From DGNJ01 sp002388905 (GTDB lineage Bacteria; Pseudomonadota; Gammaproteobacteria; Pseudomonadales; Porticoccaceae), in contig DAITSJ010000001.1 of NCBI GenBank assembly GCA_036843405.1, positions 62,001 to 126,000 of the forward strand: a stretch of 64,000 bases of DNA, read 5' to 3'. Shown piece after piece: positions 1 to 7,562 of this stretch. The notes below the pieces were generated by a model that did not search any database, had not been told where the DNA came from, and saw only the letters and a program-made list of their open reading frames with translations. A program made the translations under genes and the position numbers. How positions within the stretch are numbered: the stretch's first letter is position 1; each line of letters opens with the position of its first letter.

Positions 1-1199
1 ACGGTCCGGTGAACCTGGAGGCCGGTGCCGAGTTCGTGCTGGACTGCGAACTCGACACCACTGCCGGCAACGCCGGCACCGTGGGCGTCACCTACGTGCA
101 ATTGCCCCGGGACTGCCGCCCCGGCCAGCATCTGCTGCTCGACGACGGTCGTATCGAACTCTCGGTGACCAGGGTGGACGGCAGCAAAATCCTCACAAAA
201 GTGGTCACCGGTGGGACCCTGAGTGCCAACAAGGGCATCAATCTGCGGGGCGGCGGCCTGTCGGCACCGGCCCTGACCGACAAGGATTTCCGGGACATGG
301 CCCTGGCCGCGGAACTGGACGTGGACTATCTTGCCGTCTCCTTTCCGCGCTCCGCGGAGGACATGCTCAAGGCCCGCAAGGCGGCCGACGAAGCCGGCTG
401 CGATGCCAAGCTCATCGCCAAGGTGGAACGGGCCGAGGCGGTGGCCACGGACGAGGCCCTGGATGACATCATCCGGGTTTCGGACGCGGTGATGGTGGCC
501 CGGGGCGACCTGGGCGTGGAAATCGGCGATGCGGAGTTGATCGGGGTCCAGAAGCGGATGATCTCCCACGCCCGGCAGCTGAACCGGGTGGTGATCACCG
601 CCACCCAGATGATGGAAACCATGATCGAGAATCCCATGCCTACCCGGGCCGAGGTTTTCGATGTGGCCAACGCGGTGCTCGATGGCACGGATGCGGTCAT
701 GCTCTCCGCGGAAACCGCCGCCGGCAAATACCCGGTGGCAGTGGTGGCCGCCATGACCCGCATTATCCGCGGCGCCGAAAAACAGCCCTACAACCGTCAC
801 TCGGCTCGCCTCCTGGACCGGCAATCGGAGCGCACCGACGAGGCCGTGGCCATGGCCGCCATGTACACCGCCAACCACATGGGTTCGGTCAAGGCCATTC
901 TCTCCCTCACCGAATCCGGCAGCACCCCCCTGTGGATGTCGCGCGTGCGCTCCGGCATCACCATTTACGGCATCTCCAGGAACCAGAAAACCCTCAACGC
1001 CATGTGTCTGTTCCGCGGCGTGGAGCCCATGCTGATCAGCGACGAATTGAGCGATACCCAGTCGACCCTGGACAGCGCCATTGCCCGGCTCAAGGCCCAG
1101 GGCGCCCTGCACAGCGACGATCTGGTGCTCAGCTCCTTCGGCAACGTCTTCGGCCGGGGCGGCGAGACCAATACTTTGAAGATCATCTGTGTGGAATAA
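1..1199 (+). CDS. pyk: Pyruvate kinase, 5'-truncated by window edge
   Basis: Converts phosphoenolpyruvate and ADP to pyruvate and ATP in the last step of glycolysis, in the cytoplasm. The reading frame is open from base 3, and about 398 residues are visible of the roughly 480 usual for the family, so the N-terminal end lies before the window. The visible part carries the active-site signature LIAKVERAEAV with its catalytic lysine, the metal-binding MVARGDLGVE motif, and the TATQMMETM substrate loop, followed by the C-terminal allosteric domain ending in KIICVE. The gene is followed after 74 bases by metX. Family assignment is very secure; which isozyme (type I or II) it is cannot be decided here. 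Confidence 0.97.
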   Translation, partial: GPVNLEAGAEFVLDCELDTTAGNAGTVGVTYVQLPRDCRPGQHLLLDDGRIELSVTRVDGSKILTKVVTGGTLSANKGINLRGGGLSAPALTDKDFRDMALAAELDVDYLAVSFPRSAEDMLKARKAADEAGCDAKLIAKVERAEAVATDEALDDIIRVSDAVMVARGDLGVEIGDAELIGVQKRMISHARQLNRVVITATQMMETMIENPMPTRAEVFDVANAVLDGTDAVMLSAETAAGKYPVAVVAAMTRIIRGAEKQPYNRHSARLLDRQSERTDEAVAMAAMYTANHMGSVKAILSLTESGSTPLWMSRVRSGITIYGISRNQKTLNAMCLFRGVEPMLISDELSDTQSTLDSAIARLKAQGALHSDDLVLSSFGNVFGRGGETNTLKIICVE

Positions 1200-1236
1200 G
1201 TTCTTGGCCGCATCATCCGCCAGCCACTCGCGGCAA

Positions 1237-1264
1237 TTCCGCATGGCCGCCAAGCGTGTACAAT
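1237..1264 (+). promoter_or_regulatory. Possible sigma-70 promoter of metX
   Basis: A good -10 hexamer TACAAT lies at 1259-1264, with a weak -35 candidate TTCCGC at 1237-1242 and a 16-base spacer. The expected transcription start is about three bases before the metX ATG at 1274, which has no clear Shine-Dalgarno sequence. If correct, the metX mRNA would be nearly leaderless. This is inference from sequence only. Confidence 0.25.
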
Positions 1265-1273
1265 AAGCGCCCT

Positions 1274-2443
1274 ATGCCCGACTCACTACCCGCCCATTCC
1301 GTCGGCATCACCGAGCCGCAGCAGATGCAATTCGAGGAACCCCTCGAACTGGCCTGTGGCCGCGTGCTCCCCCACTACGAACTGACGGTGGAAACCTACG
1401 GCGAACTCAACCGCACCGCCAGCAACGCCGTACTGATCTGCCATGCCCTGTCCGGCAACCATCACGCCGCCGGCTACCATTCTCCGGATGATCGCAAGCC
1501 CGGCTGGTGGGACGCCTACATTGGCCCCGGCAAGCCCATCGACACCAACCGCTTCTTCGTGGTCTGCCCCAACAATCTGGGCGGCTGCCACGGCAGTACC
1601 GGCCCCTGCTCCATCAATCCGGACACGGGCCAGCCATGGGGGCGCGACTTCCCGCCCCTGCGCGCCCGCGACTGGGTACACAGCCAGGCCCGGCTCGCCG
1701 CCAAACTGGGCATCGGCCAGTGGGCGGCGGTAATCGGCGGCAGCCTGGGCGGCATGAACGCCATGCGCTGGGCACTGGAATACCCGGACCGGCTGCGTCA
1801 CTGCGTGGTCATCGCCTCGGCCTTGAAGCTCTCCGCCCAGAACATCGCCTTCAACGAAATTGCCCGGCGTGCCATCAAGTCGGACCCGGATTTCTGCGAG
1901 GGCGATTACCTCGCCAGGGGCAAGATACCCCGCCAGGGGCTGGCCCTGGCACGGATGATCGGCCATGTCACCTATCTCTCGGACGAGCTGATGGGTACCC
2001 GATTCGGCCGCGAGTTGCGCCGGGGCACCTTCGAGCGCGGCCGGGACACGCCCATCGAGTTCCAGGTGGAAAGCTACCTGCGCTACCAGGGCGACAGCTT
2101 TTCGGATCATTTTGACGCCAACACCTACCTGTTGATGACCAAGATCCTGGACTATTTCGATCTGGCCCGGGAGTACGGCGACGACCCGGTAGCGGCTTTC
2201 CGCCACGCCCTGTGCAAGTTCCTGGTCGTCTCCTTTTCCAGCGACTGGCGTTTCTCCCCGGTGCGCTCCGAGGAAATCGTCAACGCCCTGGTGGGCGCCA
2301 ACCGCGAGGTGGCCTACGCCGCCATCGACTCCGAATTCGGTCACGACGCCTTCCTGTTGCCCAATCACCGCTACGAATCGGTGTTCCGGGCCTATATGAA
2401 CAAGGTGGCCGCCGAGGCAGACCAACTGGCGAGGGCGGAATGA
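1274..2443 (+). CDS. metX: Homoserine O-acyltransferase MetX
   Basis: Alpha/beta-hydrolase-fold enzyme that acylates homoserine, the committed step of methionine synthesis. The 389-residue product carries the nucleophile elbow GGSLGGMNAMRW, an aspartate in DWRFSPVRSEEIV and the catalytic histidine in EFGHDAFLLP, matching the MetX Ser-Asp-His triad. ATG at 1274 gives the usual family length and the normal N-terminus; the frame stays open further upstream, but that part overlaps pyk. The stop overlaps metW (ATGA), so the pair is translationally coupled. MetX proteins of Gammaproteobacteria have been shown to use either acetyl-CoA or succinyl-CoA, so acyl-donor specificity is left open. Confidence 0.95.
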   Translation: MPDSLPAHSVGITEPQQMQFEEPLELACGRVLPHYELTVETYGELNRTASNAVLICHALSGNHHAAGYHSPDDRKPGWWDAYIGPGKPIDTNRFFVVCPNNLGGCHGSTGPCSINPDTGQPWGRDFPPLRARDWVHSQARLAAKLGIGQWAAVIGGSLGGMNAMRWALEYPDRLRHCVVIASALKLSAQNIAFNEIARRAIKSDPDFCEGDYLARGKIPRQGLALARMIGHVTYLSDELMGTRFGRELRRGTFERGRDTPIEFQVESYLRYQGDSFSDHFDANTYLLMTKILDYFDLAREYGDDPVAAFRHALCKFLVVSFSSDWRFSPVRSEEIVNALVGANREVAYAAIDSEFGHDAFLLPNHRYESVFRAYMNKVAAEADQLARAE

Positions 2444-3036
2444 TGCTGCGCATCGACCTGGAAATTCTTCAGCAGTGGATTGCCCCCAACAGCCGGGTCC
2501 TGGACCTGGGCTGCGGCGACGGCACCCTGCTGCAAAGCCTGACGGAAACCCGGGGCATCGAGGGCTACGGCCTGGAAATCGATCCGGAGCGCATCACCGC
2601 CTGCATTGAAAAAGGCGTCAATGTCATCGAGACCGACATTAACCAGGGACTTTCCCAATATCCGGACGACAGTTTCGACACCGTGGTCATGACCAACTCC
2701 CTGCAGGCCCTGACCCGGCCGGACCGGACCCTGGGGGAAATGCTGCGTATCGGCAAGGAATGCGTGGTGACCTTTCCCAATTTTGGCAACATCCGCTCCC
2801 GGACCTTTCTGGCCGTGCGCGGTCGCATGCCCGTGACCAAACAGCTCACCTACCAGTGGTTCGATACCCCCAATATCCACTTCTGCACGGTCCGGGATTT
2901 CGAGGCGCTGTGTCACGACATGGAAATTCGCGTCCTGCACCGGGAAGTGGTTACCGAACGCAAACCGGACAGGCATTTGAAATCAATCTGGCCTAACCTT
3001 TTCGGTGAGACGGCGGTCTATCACCTGAGCAAATAG
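2440..3036 (+). CDS. metW: Methionine biosynthesis protein MetW, SAM methyltransferase fold
   Basis: Class I SAM-dependent methyltransferase-fold protein of 198 residues, a standard partner of MetX. The SAM-binding motif VLDLGCGDG lies near residue 20, and the family-typical segment GNIRSRTFLAVRGRMP follows in the middle of the protein. The ATG overlaps the metX stop by four bases, the usual arrangement for this pair. MetW has been reported to activate MetX in some bacteria; its methyl acceptor, if any, is not established. The next gene, a DUF4426 secreted protein, starts 37 bases later with its own ribosome site. Confidence 0.93.
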   Translation: MMLRIDLEILQQWIAPNSRVLDLGCGDGTLLQSLTETRGIEGYGLEIDPERITACIEKGVNVIETDINQGLSQYPDDSFDTVVMTNSLQALTRPDRTLGEMLRIGKECVVTFPNFGNIRSRTFLAVRGRMPVTKQLTYQWFDTPNIHFCTVRDFEALCHDMEIRVLHREVVTERKPDRHLKSIWPNLFGETAVYHLSK

Positions 3037-3073
3037 CCCGCTCAAATCCGTGAATTAAAGAGGGGTAACGGCA

Positions 3074-3511
3074 ATGAGAAAAATTTTCGCGTTAGCAAGC
3101 CTGTTTCTGATGGCCATGGCCACGCTTGCCCAGACCGGCATGCCCTACAAACAGTTTGGCGACATTCGCGTTCACTTCAGCGCATTTAACAGCAACTTCC
3201 TGGACCCGGAAATCGCCAGCGCCTATGACATCACCCGCGGCGAGGGCAGGGGCATTGTCAACATCGCCGTGGTGCCGGAAGGTGCCAGCGCCGGTCGCCC
3301 GGCCGTGGTCGACGGGACTGTCACCAACATCCTGGCCCAGCAGCAGAGCCTGGAGTTCTTCGAAATTCGTGAAGGGGACGCGGTTTACTACCTGGCGCCG
3401 TTCAACTTCGAAGACGAGGATCCCATGACCTTCAAGATCCGGATCCAGGCCGACGAAAATGCCCGGAGCCAGTCCCTGACTTTCCAGCGCACCTTCTACC
3501 ACGACGAATGA
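3074..3511 (+). CDS. DUF4426 family secreted protein
   Basis: Predicted exported protein of 145 residues. The first 20 residues form a signal peptide (MRKIFALASLFLMAMATLAQ). The mature part, beginning near TGMPYKQFGDIRVHFSAFNS, matches the DUF4426 family commonly found between metW and rdgB in Gammaproteobacteria. A good ribosome site (AGAGGGG) precedes the ATG. The stop overlaps the rdgB start by four bases, so it belongs to the same operon. The biochemical role is unknown; position suggests a conserved but unexplained link to the methionine or nucleotide-hygiene genes. Confidence 0.88.
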   Translation: MRKIFALASLFLMAMATLAQTGMPYKQFGDIRVHFSAFNSNFLDPEIASAYDITRGEGRGIVNIAVVPEGASAGRPAVVDGTVTNILAQQQSLEFFEIREGDAVYYLAPFNFEDEDPMTFKIRIQADENARSQSLTFQRTFYHDE

Positions 3512-4110
3512 CGGACAGGGTCGTACTCGCCAGCAACAACGCCGGCAAGGTGCGGGAGTTCCGCCACCTGCTCGCCGGCCTGGGCGTGCAGATCGTGCCC
3601 CAGTCCGAACTCGGGGTGCCGGAGGCCGAGGAATCCGGGCTCAGTTTTGTCGAGAACGCCATCATCAAGGCCCGCAACGCCGCCCGGATCACCGGCCTGC
3701 CGGCGCTGGCCGACGACTCCGGCCTGGAAGTGGACTACCTGGACGGGGCGCCCGGCATCTACTCCTCGCGATTTGCCGGCCCGGATGCCGACGATCACGC
3801 CAATAACGCCCGCCTGCTGGCCCTGCTGGAAGACGCTCCCGAGGCCCGACGCACAGCCCGTTTCCAGTGCCTGCTGGTGTACATGCGCCACCACAGCGAC
3901 CCCACACCCATAATCTGCCAGGGGACCTGGGAGGGCATTATCGGTCACGATCCCGCCGGCGACCAGGGCTTTGGCTACGACCCGCTTTTTTACCTGCCGG
4001 ACCGCCAGTGCACCGCCGCCCAATTACCCAGGGAAACCAAAAACACCATCAGCCATCGCGCCCGGGCCATGGCGCAGCTCGCCGCCAGGCTCGACGCACC
4101 GCACCGCTGA
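3508..4110 (+). CDS. rdgB: XTP/dITP diphosphatase (RdgB/HAM1 family)
   Basis: Hydrolyses non-canonical purine nucleoside triphosphates (dITP, XTP, ITP) to monophosphates, keeping deaminated bases out of DNA and RNA. The 200-residue product has the family N-terminus VLASNNAGKVREF, the catalytic and metal-binding segment ADDSGLEVDYLDGAPG followed by IYSSRFAG, the GYDPLF segment, and the C-terminal SHRARAM motif. It overlaps the preceding DUF4426 gene by four bases (ATGA) and the following hemW by one base (TGATG), so translation is probably coupled through the operon. Confidence 0.96.
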   Translation: MTDRVVLASNNAGKVREFRHLLAGLGVQIVPQSELGVPEAEESGLSFVENAIIKARNAARITGLPALADDSGLEVDYLDGAPGIYSSRFAGPDADDHANNARLLALLEDAPEARRTARFQCLLVYMRHHSDPTPIICQGTWEGIIGHDPAGDQGFGYDPLFYLPDRQCTAAQLPRETKNTISHRARAMAQLAARLDAPHR

Positions 4111-5249
4111 TGCTCAAGCTGCCGCCCCTCGCCCTGTACGTACATATTCCCTGGTGCGTGCGTAAATGCCCCTACTGTGATTTCAACTCGCACCGGGCAC
4201 CGGACGCCCTGCCCGAGGCATCCTATGTCGATGCGCTGCTCCGGGATCTCGGCAATGAGCGGGAAAACGCCCAGGGTCGGCAGCTCGTATCGATTTTTTT
4301 CGGCGGTGGCACGCCCAGCCTTTTTTCCGACAAGGCGATCGGGCGGATCCTCGACCAAGCCGAAAAATCGCTCGGTTTCAGCCCGGATATCGAGATCACC
4401 CTGGAAGCCAACCCCGGCACCGTCGAGCAGGGGCGCTTTCAAGGCTACCGCGCCGCCGGGGTCAATCGCCTGTCCATCGGCATCCAGAGCTTCAATGACC
4501 GGCACCTCCGGAACCTCGGCCGTATCCACGACAGTAGCGCGGCCCTCAACGCGGCACAATCCGCACGTCGCGCCGGCTTCGACAATTTCAACCTGGACCT
4601 GATGCACGGCCTGCCGGAGCAAACCCCGGACGAAGCCCTCGCCGACCTGGAGCTGGCTGTCCAGATGGCGCCCGCCCACCTGTCCTGGTACCAGCTGACC
4701 ATCGAGCCCAATACCGAGTTCCACGCGCGTCCGCCCACCCTGCCGGAGGAGGATATTCTCGACACCATCCAGGAGCGGGGCGCCGAGTTTCTCGCGGGCA
4801 AGGGTTACCGACAGTACGAAGTCTCGGCCTACGCCCGGGAAGGGAAAGCGTCACGTCACAATCTCAACTACTGGCAGTTCGGGGATTATCTCGGCGTCGG
4901 TGCCGGCGCCCACGGCAAGATTACTTTCCCCGACAGCGGCGAAATCGTTCGCTGCTCAAAAACCCGTATCCCCAACGACTACCTGGCCCGGGAAGAACAT
5001 CACATGGCCAGCCGGCAAGTGATTGGCAAAGAGGAACTGCCCCTGGAGTTCCTGATGAATGCATTGCGGCTGGTGGAAGGGGTGCCCGAGCATTTCTACC
5101 GGGAGAGGACCGGCCTGGATCCGGCGGCGATTAGCGAACGCTGGGACGAACTCGTCCGCCTGGGCCTGCTGCGAGAACCAGGGCCGCGGCTGGCGACAAC
5201 AGAAAAGGGGTTGCGCTTCCTGAATCCGGTGCTCGGGAAATTTTCCTAG
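4110..5249 (+). CDS. hemW: Radical SAM heme chaperone HemW
   Basis: Member of the HemN-like radical SAM family (379 residues) that binds heme and an iron-sulfur cluster; often mis-annotated as coproporphyrinogen III oxidase. The cluster motif CVRKCPYC lies near residue 16-23, with the SAM-binding FFGGGTPSLF segment after it. The HNLNYW segment that distinguishes HemW from true HemN is present at about residue 249, followed by the C-terminal HemN_C domain. The start codon shares one base with the rdgB stop. It is the last gene of the metX operon; a REP-like element follows. Confidence 0.94.
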   Translation: MLKLPPLALYVHIPWCVRKCPYCDFNSHRAPDALPEASYVDALLRDLGNERENAQGRQLVSIFFGGGTPSLFSDKAIGRILDQAEKSLGFSPDIEITLEANPGTVEQGRFQGYRAAGVNRLSIGIQSFNDRHLRNLGRIHDSSAALNAAQSARRAGFDNFNLDLMHGLPEQTPDEALADLELAVQMAPAHLSWYQLTIEPNTEFHARPPTLPEEDILDTIQERGAEFLAGKGYRQYEVSAYAREGKASRHNLNYWQFGDYLGVGAGAHGKITFPDSGEIVRCSKTRIPNDYLAREEHHMASRQVIGKEELPLEFLMNALRLVEGVPEHFYRERTGLDPAAISERWDELVRLGLLREPGPRLATTEKGLRFLNPVLGKFS

Positions 5250-5325
5250 GCAGTCCCCTCAGCTCTCCCAGCGACTGGCCGGAATACGGCGCAGGTGAAT
5301 ATGCCCGGCGAGGCGTATGGCGGGC

Positions 5326-5351
5326 CATCGCGGGCGAGGCCCGCTCCCACA
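5326..5351. repeat. REP-like palindromic repeat, single copy
   Basis: A 26-base unit beginning CATCGCGGGCGAGG and ending GCTCCCACA matches both arms of the inverted pair after rho, apart from one inserted base and small changes. The unit resembles the extragenic REP sequences known from Pseudomonas and other Gammaproteobacteria. It lies between the convergent hemW and arsM genes, a typical REP position. No REP-associated transposase (RAYT) gene is visible in the window. Confidence 0.7.
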
Positions 5352-5377
5352 GGGGCGGGTATGTCCAGATTGCCGGG

Positions 5378-6424
5378 TCAGCAGCAGCCGCCACCGGCGC
5401 CGGAACCTGCTCCGACCCCAAACGGCACCTCCATACCGCAGCCCGGGAAGATACCGTAGTGGGTGCTGAAATCGCCGATGAATTCGAAATGCTCCCGAAA
5501 ACGGCTGTCACTGAGCATGCGCCAGGTATTGCCGCAAACAGGAAAGACCTTACCGGCCTCGATGACATGGTGGGCATCCAGCACGAAAGCGTGGGGCGAA
5601 TGAGGCACAGTTCCCCTGTAGATAACCGCCTGCCCGTAGTCCTCACAGGCGGGTTCCAAATCATCGAGTTTGAAGAGGCGATAAGTGGCCGAATAGAACG
5701 CGACAGGACCGATCTTCTCCACCACTTCCGGGTTTTTAATGGCCAGCGGCCGATCGGTCACCAGGCGCGGGTCGGCAAAGCCCGCGCTCCTGGCCAGGTT
5801 GAGAAAGTCGTTCCAGTAAAGGGCCCCGGCGAGGCATTCGCCGTAAAGCACGGGGTCGTTGGACAGTTCATCCGGCACACGCCTGTCGGCGTAGACATCG
5901 GAAAAATACATCTCCCCGCCCGGCTTCAACAGCCTGTGGGCCTGTTCCAGCACCGCTCGCTTGTCCGGCGAGAGATTGATCACGCAGTTGGAAACGATGA
6001 CATCGACGCTGTTGGGGGCAAGCCCCAGTTCATCGAGTTTTTCAATGTAGCCTTTGACGAAACGCACGTTCGGTTGCCGATAACCGAAAGCCTCGCGGTG
6101 GTAGTCGATATGGCGCTCGGCCACCGCCAATTGCTGATCGGTCATATCCACCCCGATCACCGAGCCGCTCTCGCCCACAAGATACGAGAGCACGAAACAG
6201 TCCTGGCCGGTGCCGCTGCCCAGGTCGAGCACGGTCAGGCCCTCGAGCAGTTCCGGGGCCACCAGGCCGCAGCCGTAGTACTTGCCGCTCACTTCCGGGT
6301 GAATTTTGGCGAGGATGGGCTTCAGATACGCCGGCATGGCGTCGACCGTGCAGCAGGCGTCGGTTTTCAGGTCGGCGCTGCCGGCGAGCGTGCTGCCGTA
6401 GTAGTCCTTGACGGTTTCGTGCAT
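5378..6424 (-). CDS. arsM: Arsenite S-adenosylmethionine methyltransferase-like protein
   Basis: Probably methylates As(III) to methylated arsenicals using SAM and thiols. The product (348 residues) has SAM motif VLDLGSGTGQD near residues 65-75 and cysteines at about 24, 25, 52, 147 and 197. The 50-residue spacing of Cys147 and Cys197 equals that of the arsenite-binding pair in characterised ArsM (Cys174/Cys224 of the Cyanidioschyzon enzyme). The extreme C-terminus is glycine-rich and ends in two cysteines. I chose the ATG at 6424 because AAGGA sits about 11 bases upstream; an ATG at 6436 has the Shine-Dalgarno directly abutting it. No arsR, arsC or arsenite pump gene is nearby, so the substrate is inferred. 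Confidence 0.8.
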   Translation of the reverse strand: MHETVKDYYGSTLAGSADLKTDACCTVDAMPAYLKPILAKIHPEVSGKYYGCGLVAPELLEGLTVLDLGSGTGQDCFVLSYLVGESGSVIGVDMTDQQLAVAERHIDYHREAFGYRQPNVRFVKGYIEKLDELGLAPNSVDVIVSNCVINLSPDKRAVLEQAHRLLKPGGEMYFSDVYADRRVPDELSNDPVLYGECLAGALYWNDFLNLARSAGFADPRLVTDRPLAIKNPEVVEKIGPVAFYSATYRLFKLDDLEPACEDYGQAVIYRGTVPHSPHAFVLDAHHVIEAGKVFPVCGNTWRMLSDSRFREHFEFIGDFSTHYGIFPGCGMEVPFGVGAGSGAGGGCC

Positions 6425-6646
6425 TGTCTCTTTCATCCTTTGGTGTAGACGCCTGGATTTTAACAGAGGAGAGTCCTTACGTTCTGGCCTTAGGACGACG
6501 AGGTTGCACTGTATTCAGGCAGAGTGACCGCTGATCTCAAATCGGCCATCATTGAAGTGGTCGTGCATGATACTATCTCGCTGGCAAATCGGGTGGTTTA
6601 TAGATTGCCGATAGGCGCGGATGGTGCAAAACATTATAGGAACCTC

Positions 6647-7474
6647 ATGACATTAATTAGAGAAACCGCCAAGCTTCTCTACAAAACCAGGCTGTGTTCT
6701 CTCTTTCGAATCCAAAAGCACGGTTTCAGGTTGCGCTACTTTCCCACTTCCATGTCGAAGCGTTTGTGGCTGGATCCGTTCGAGAAACGGGACAGTTACC
6801 GGGAAGTGGATGACTTCTTTCTCGCATGCCTGAGGCCGGGAGATGTTGTCGTCGATGCGGGCGCCAATATCGGCTACTACAGCCTGCTCTCCTCGACCAT
6901 TGTCGGGGGTCAGGGGAAAGTGTATGCCATCGAGGCTCACCCCCGTATCTACGACTACCTCTCAGCCAACATCCGCCTGAACCGGGCTGCCAGTGTGAAG
7001 ACTTTCCACACAGCATTGGGCAGCAACGAGGGACACATTCGCTTTTCCGATAAACGGAAGGATGATCTCAACCAGGTCACCGAAGAAGGCAATATCATCG
7101 TGCCTCTCAAGACGCTGGACAGCCTTCCACTCTCGGGCGAGCCGATTCGATTGCTAAAAATCGACGTGGAGGGTTATGAGAAGTTCGTACTGGAAGGGGC
7201 GGAAAAAGTGCTTGCCCGAACCGATATCGTTTTTTTCGAAGCCTGGTCCGAACATTTCCGGAAATACGATTATCGTCTGGAAGATATCCTGCGGTTCCTG
7301 AACGAACTCGGGTTTGGATTTCTGGCCTATCGCAATGGTGGCTTGCATGCCATCGACGAAACCTTTGAGCCCGACGACTGTATCAATTTGGTCGCAGTGC
7401 GGGATACCGAGGCATTCAAACGGGAAACAGGCACCCGGCTAACATCTATCCACACCGACCATCAGACGGCCTGA
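6647..7474 (+). CDS. FkbM family methyltransferase
   Basis: SAM-dependent methyltransferase of about 275 residues, a family that often O-methylates sugars in surface polysaccharides or secondary metabolites. SAM motif VVDAGANIGYYSL lies near residues 67-80, and the FkbM segment LLKIDVEGYEKFVLEGAE follows later. ATG 6647 is chosen because AGGA stands five bases before it; the frame is open up to a GTG at 6524, which would add 41 residues but has no good ribosome site. Base composition is visibly lower in GC than the neighbours, and no other polysaccharide gene is adjacent, which together suggest acquisition by transfer. The substrate is unknown. Confidence 0.82.
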   Translation: MTLIRETAKLLYKTRLCSLFRIQKHGFRLRYFPTSMSKRLWLDPFEKRDSYREVDDFFLACLRPGDVVVDAGANIGYYSLLSSTIVGGQGKVYAIEAHPRIYDYLSANIRLNRAASVKTFHTALGSNEGHIRFSDKRKDDLNQVTEEGNIIVPLKTLDSLPLSGEPIRLLKIDVEGYEKFVLEGAEKVLARTDIVFFEAWSEHFRKYDYRLEDILRFLNELGFGFLAYRNGGLHAIDETFEPDDCINLVAVRDTEAFKRETGTRLTSIHTDHQTA

Positions 7475-7531
7475 CAGTCCGCTAACACGACAGCCTTACC
7501 ACCCGGCCACCAGCTTCGCGGCCATCCCGGC

Positions 7532-7562
7532 GGTGCTCCGGCAAGTCCAGCTGCGGAGCACC
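7532..7562. terminator. Hairpin between convergent fkbM and TVP38 fusion genes
   Basis: A 9-base perfect stem (GGTGCTCCG at 7532-7540 with CGGAGCACC at 7554-7562) encloses a 13-base loop directly after the stop of the minus-strand gene. There is no U-tract on either side, so it is a termination-like or mRNA-stabilising hairpin, not a classic intrinsic terminator. Confidence 0.45.

Noticed and set aside
1200..1273. SAM riboswitch before metX
   Set aside because: The gap is only 74 bases, and no SAM-I or SAM-II core elements can be seen.
1286..2425. Open frame opposite metX
   Set aside because: GC-rich antisense shadow; metX carries all catalytic motifs in the sense frame.
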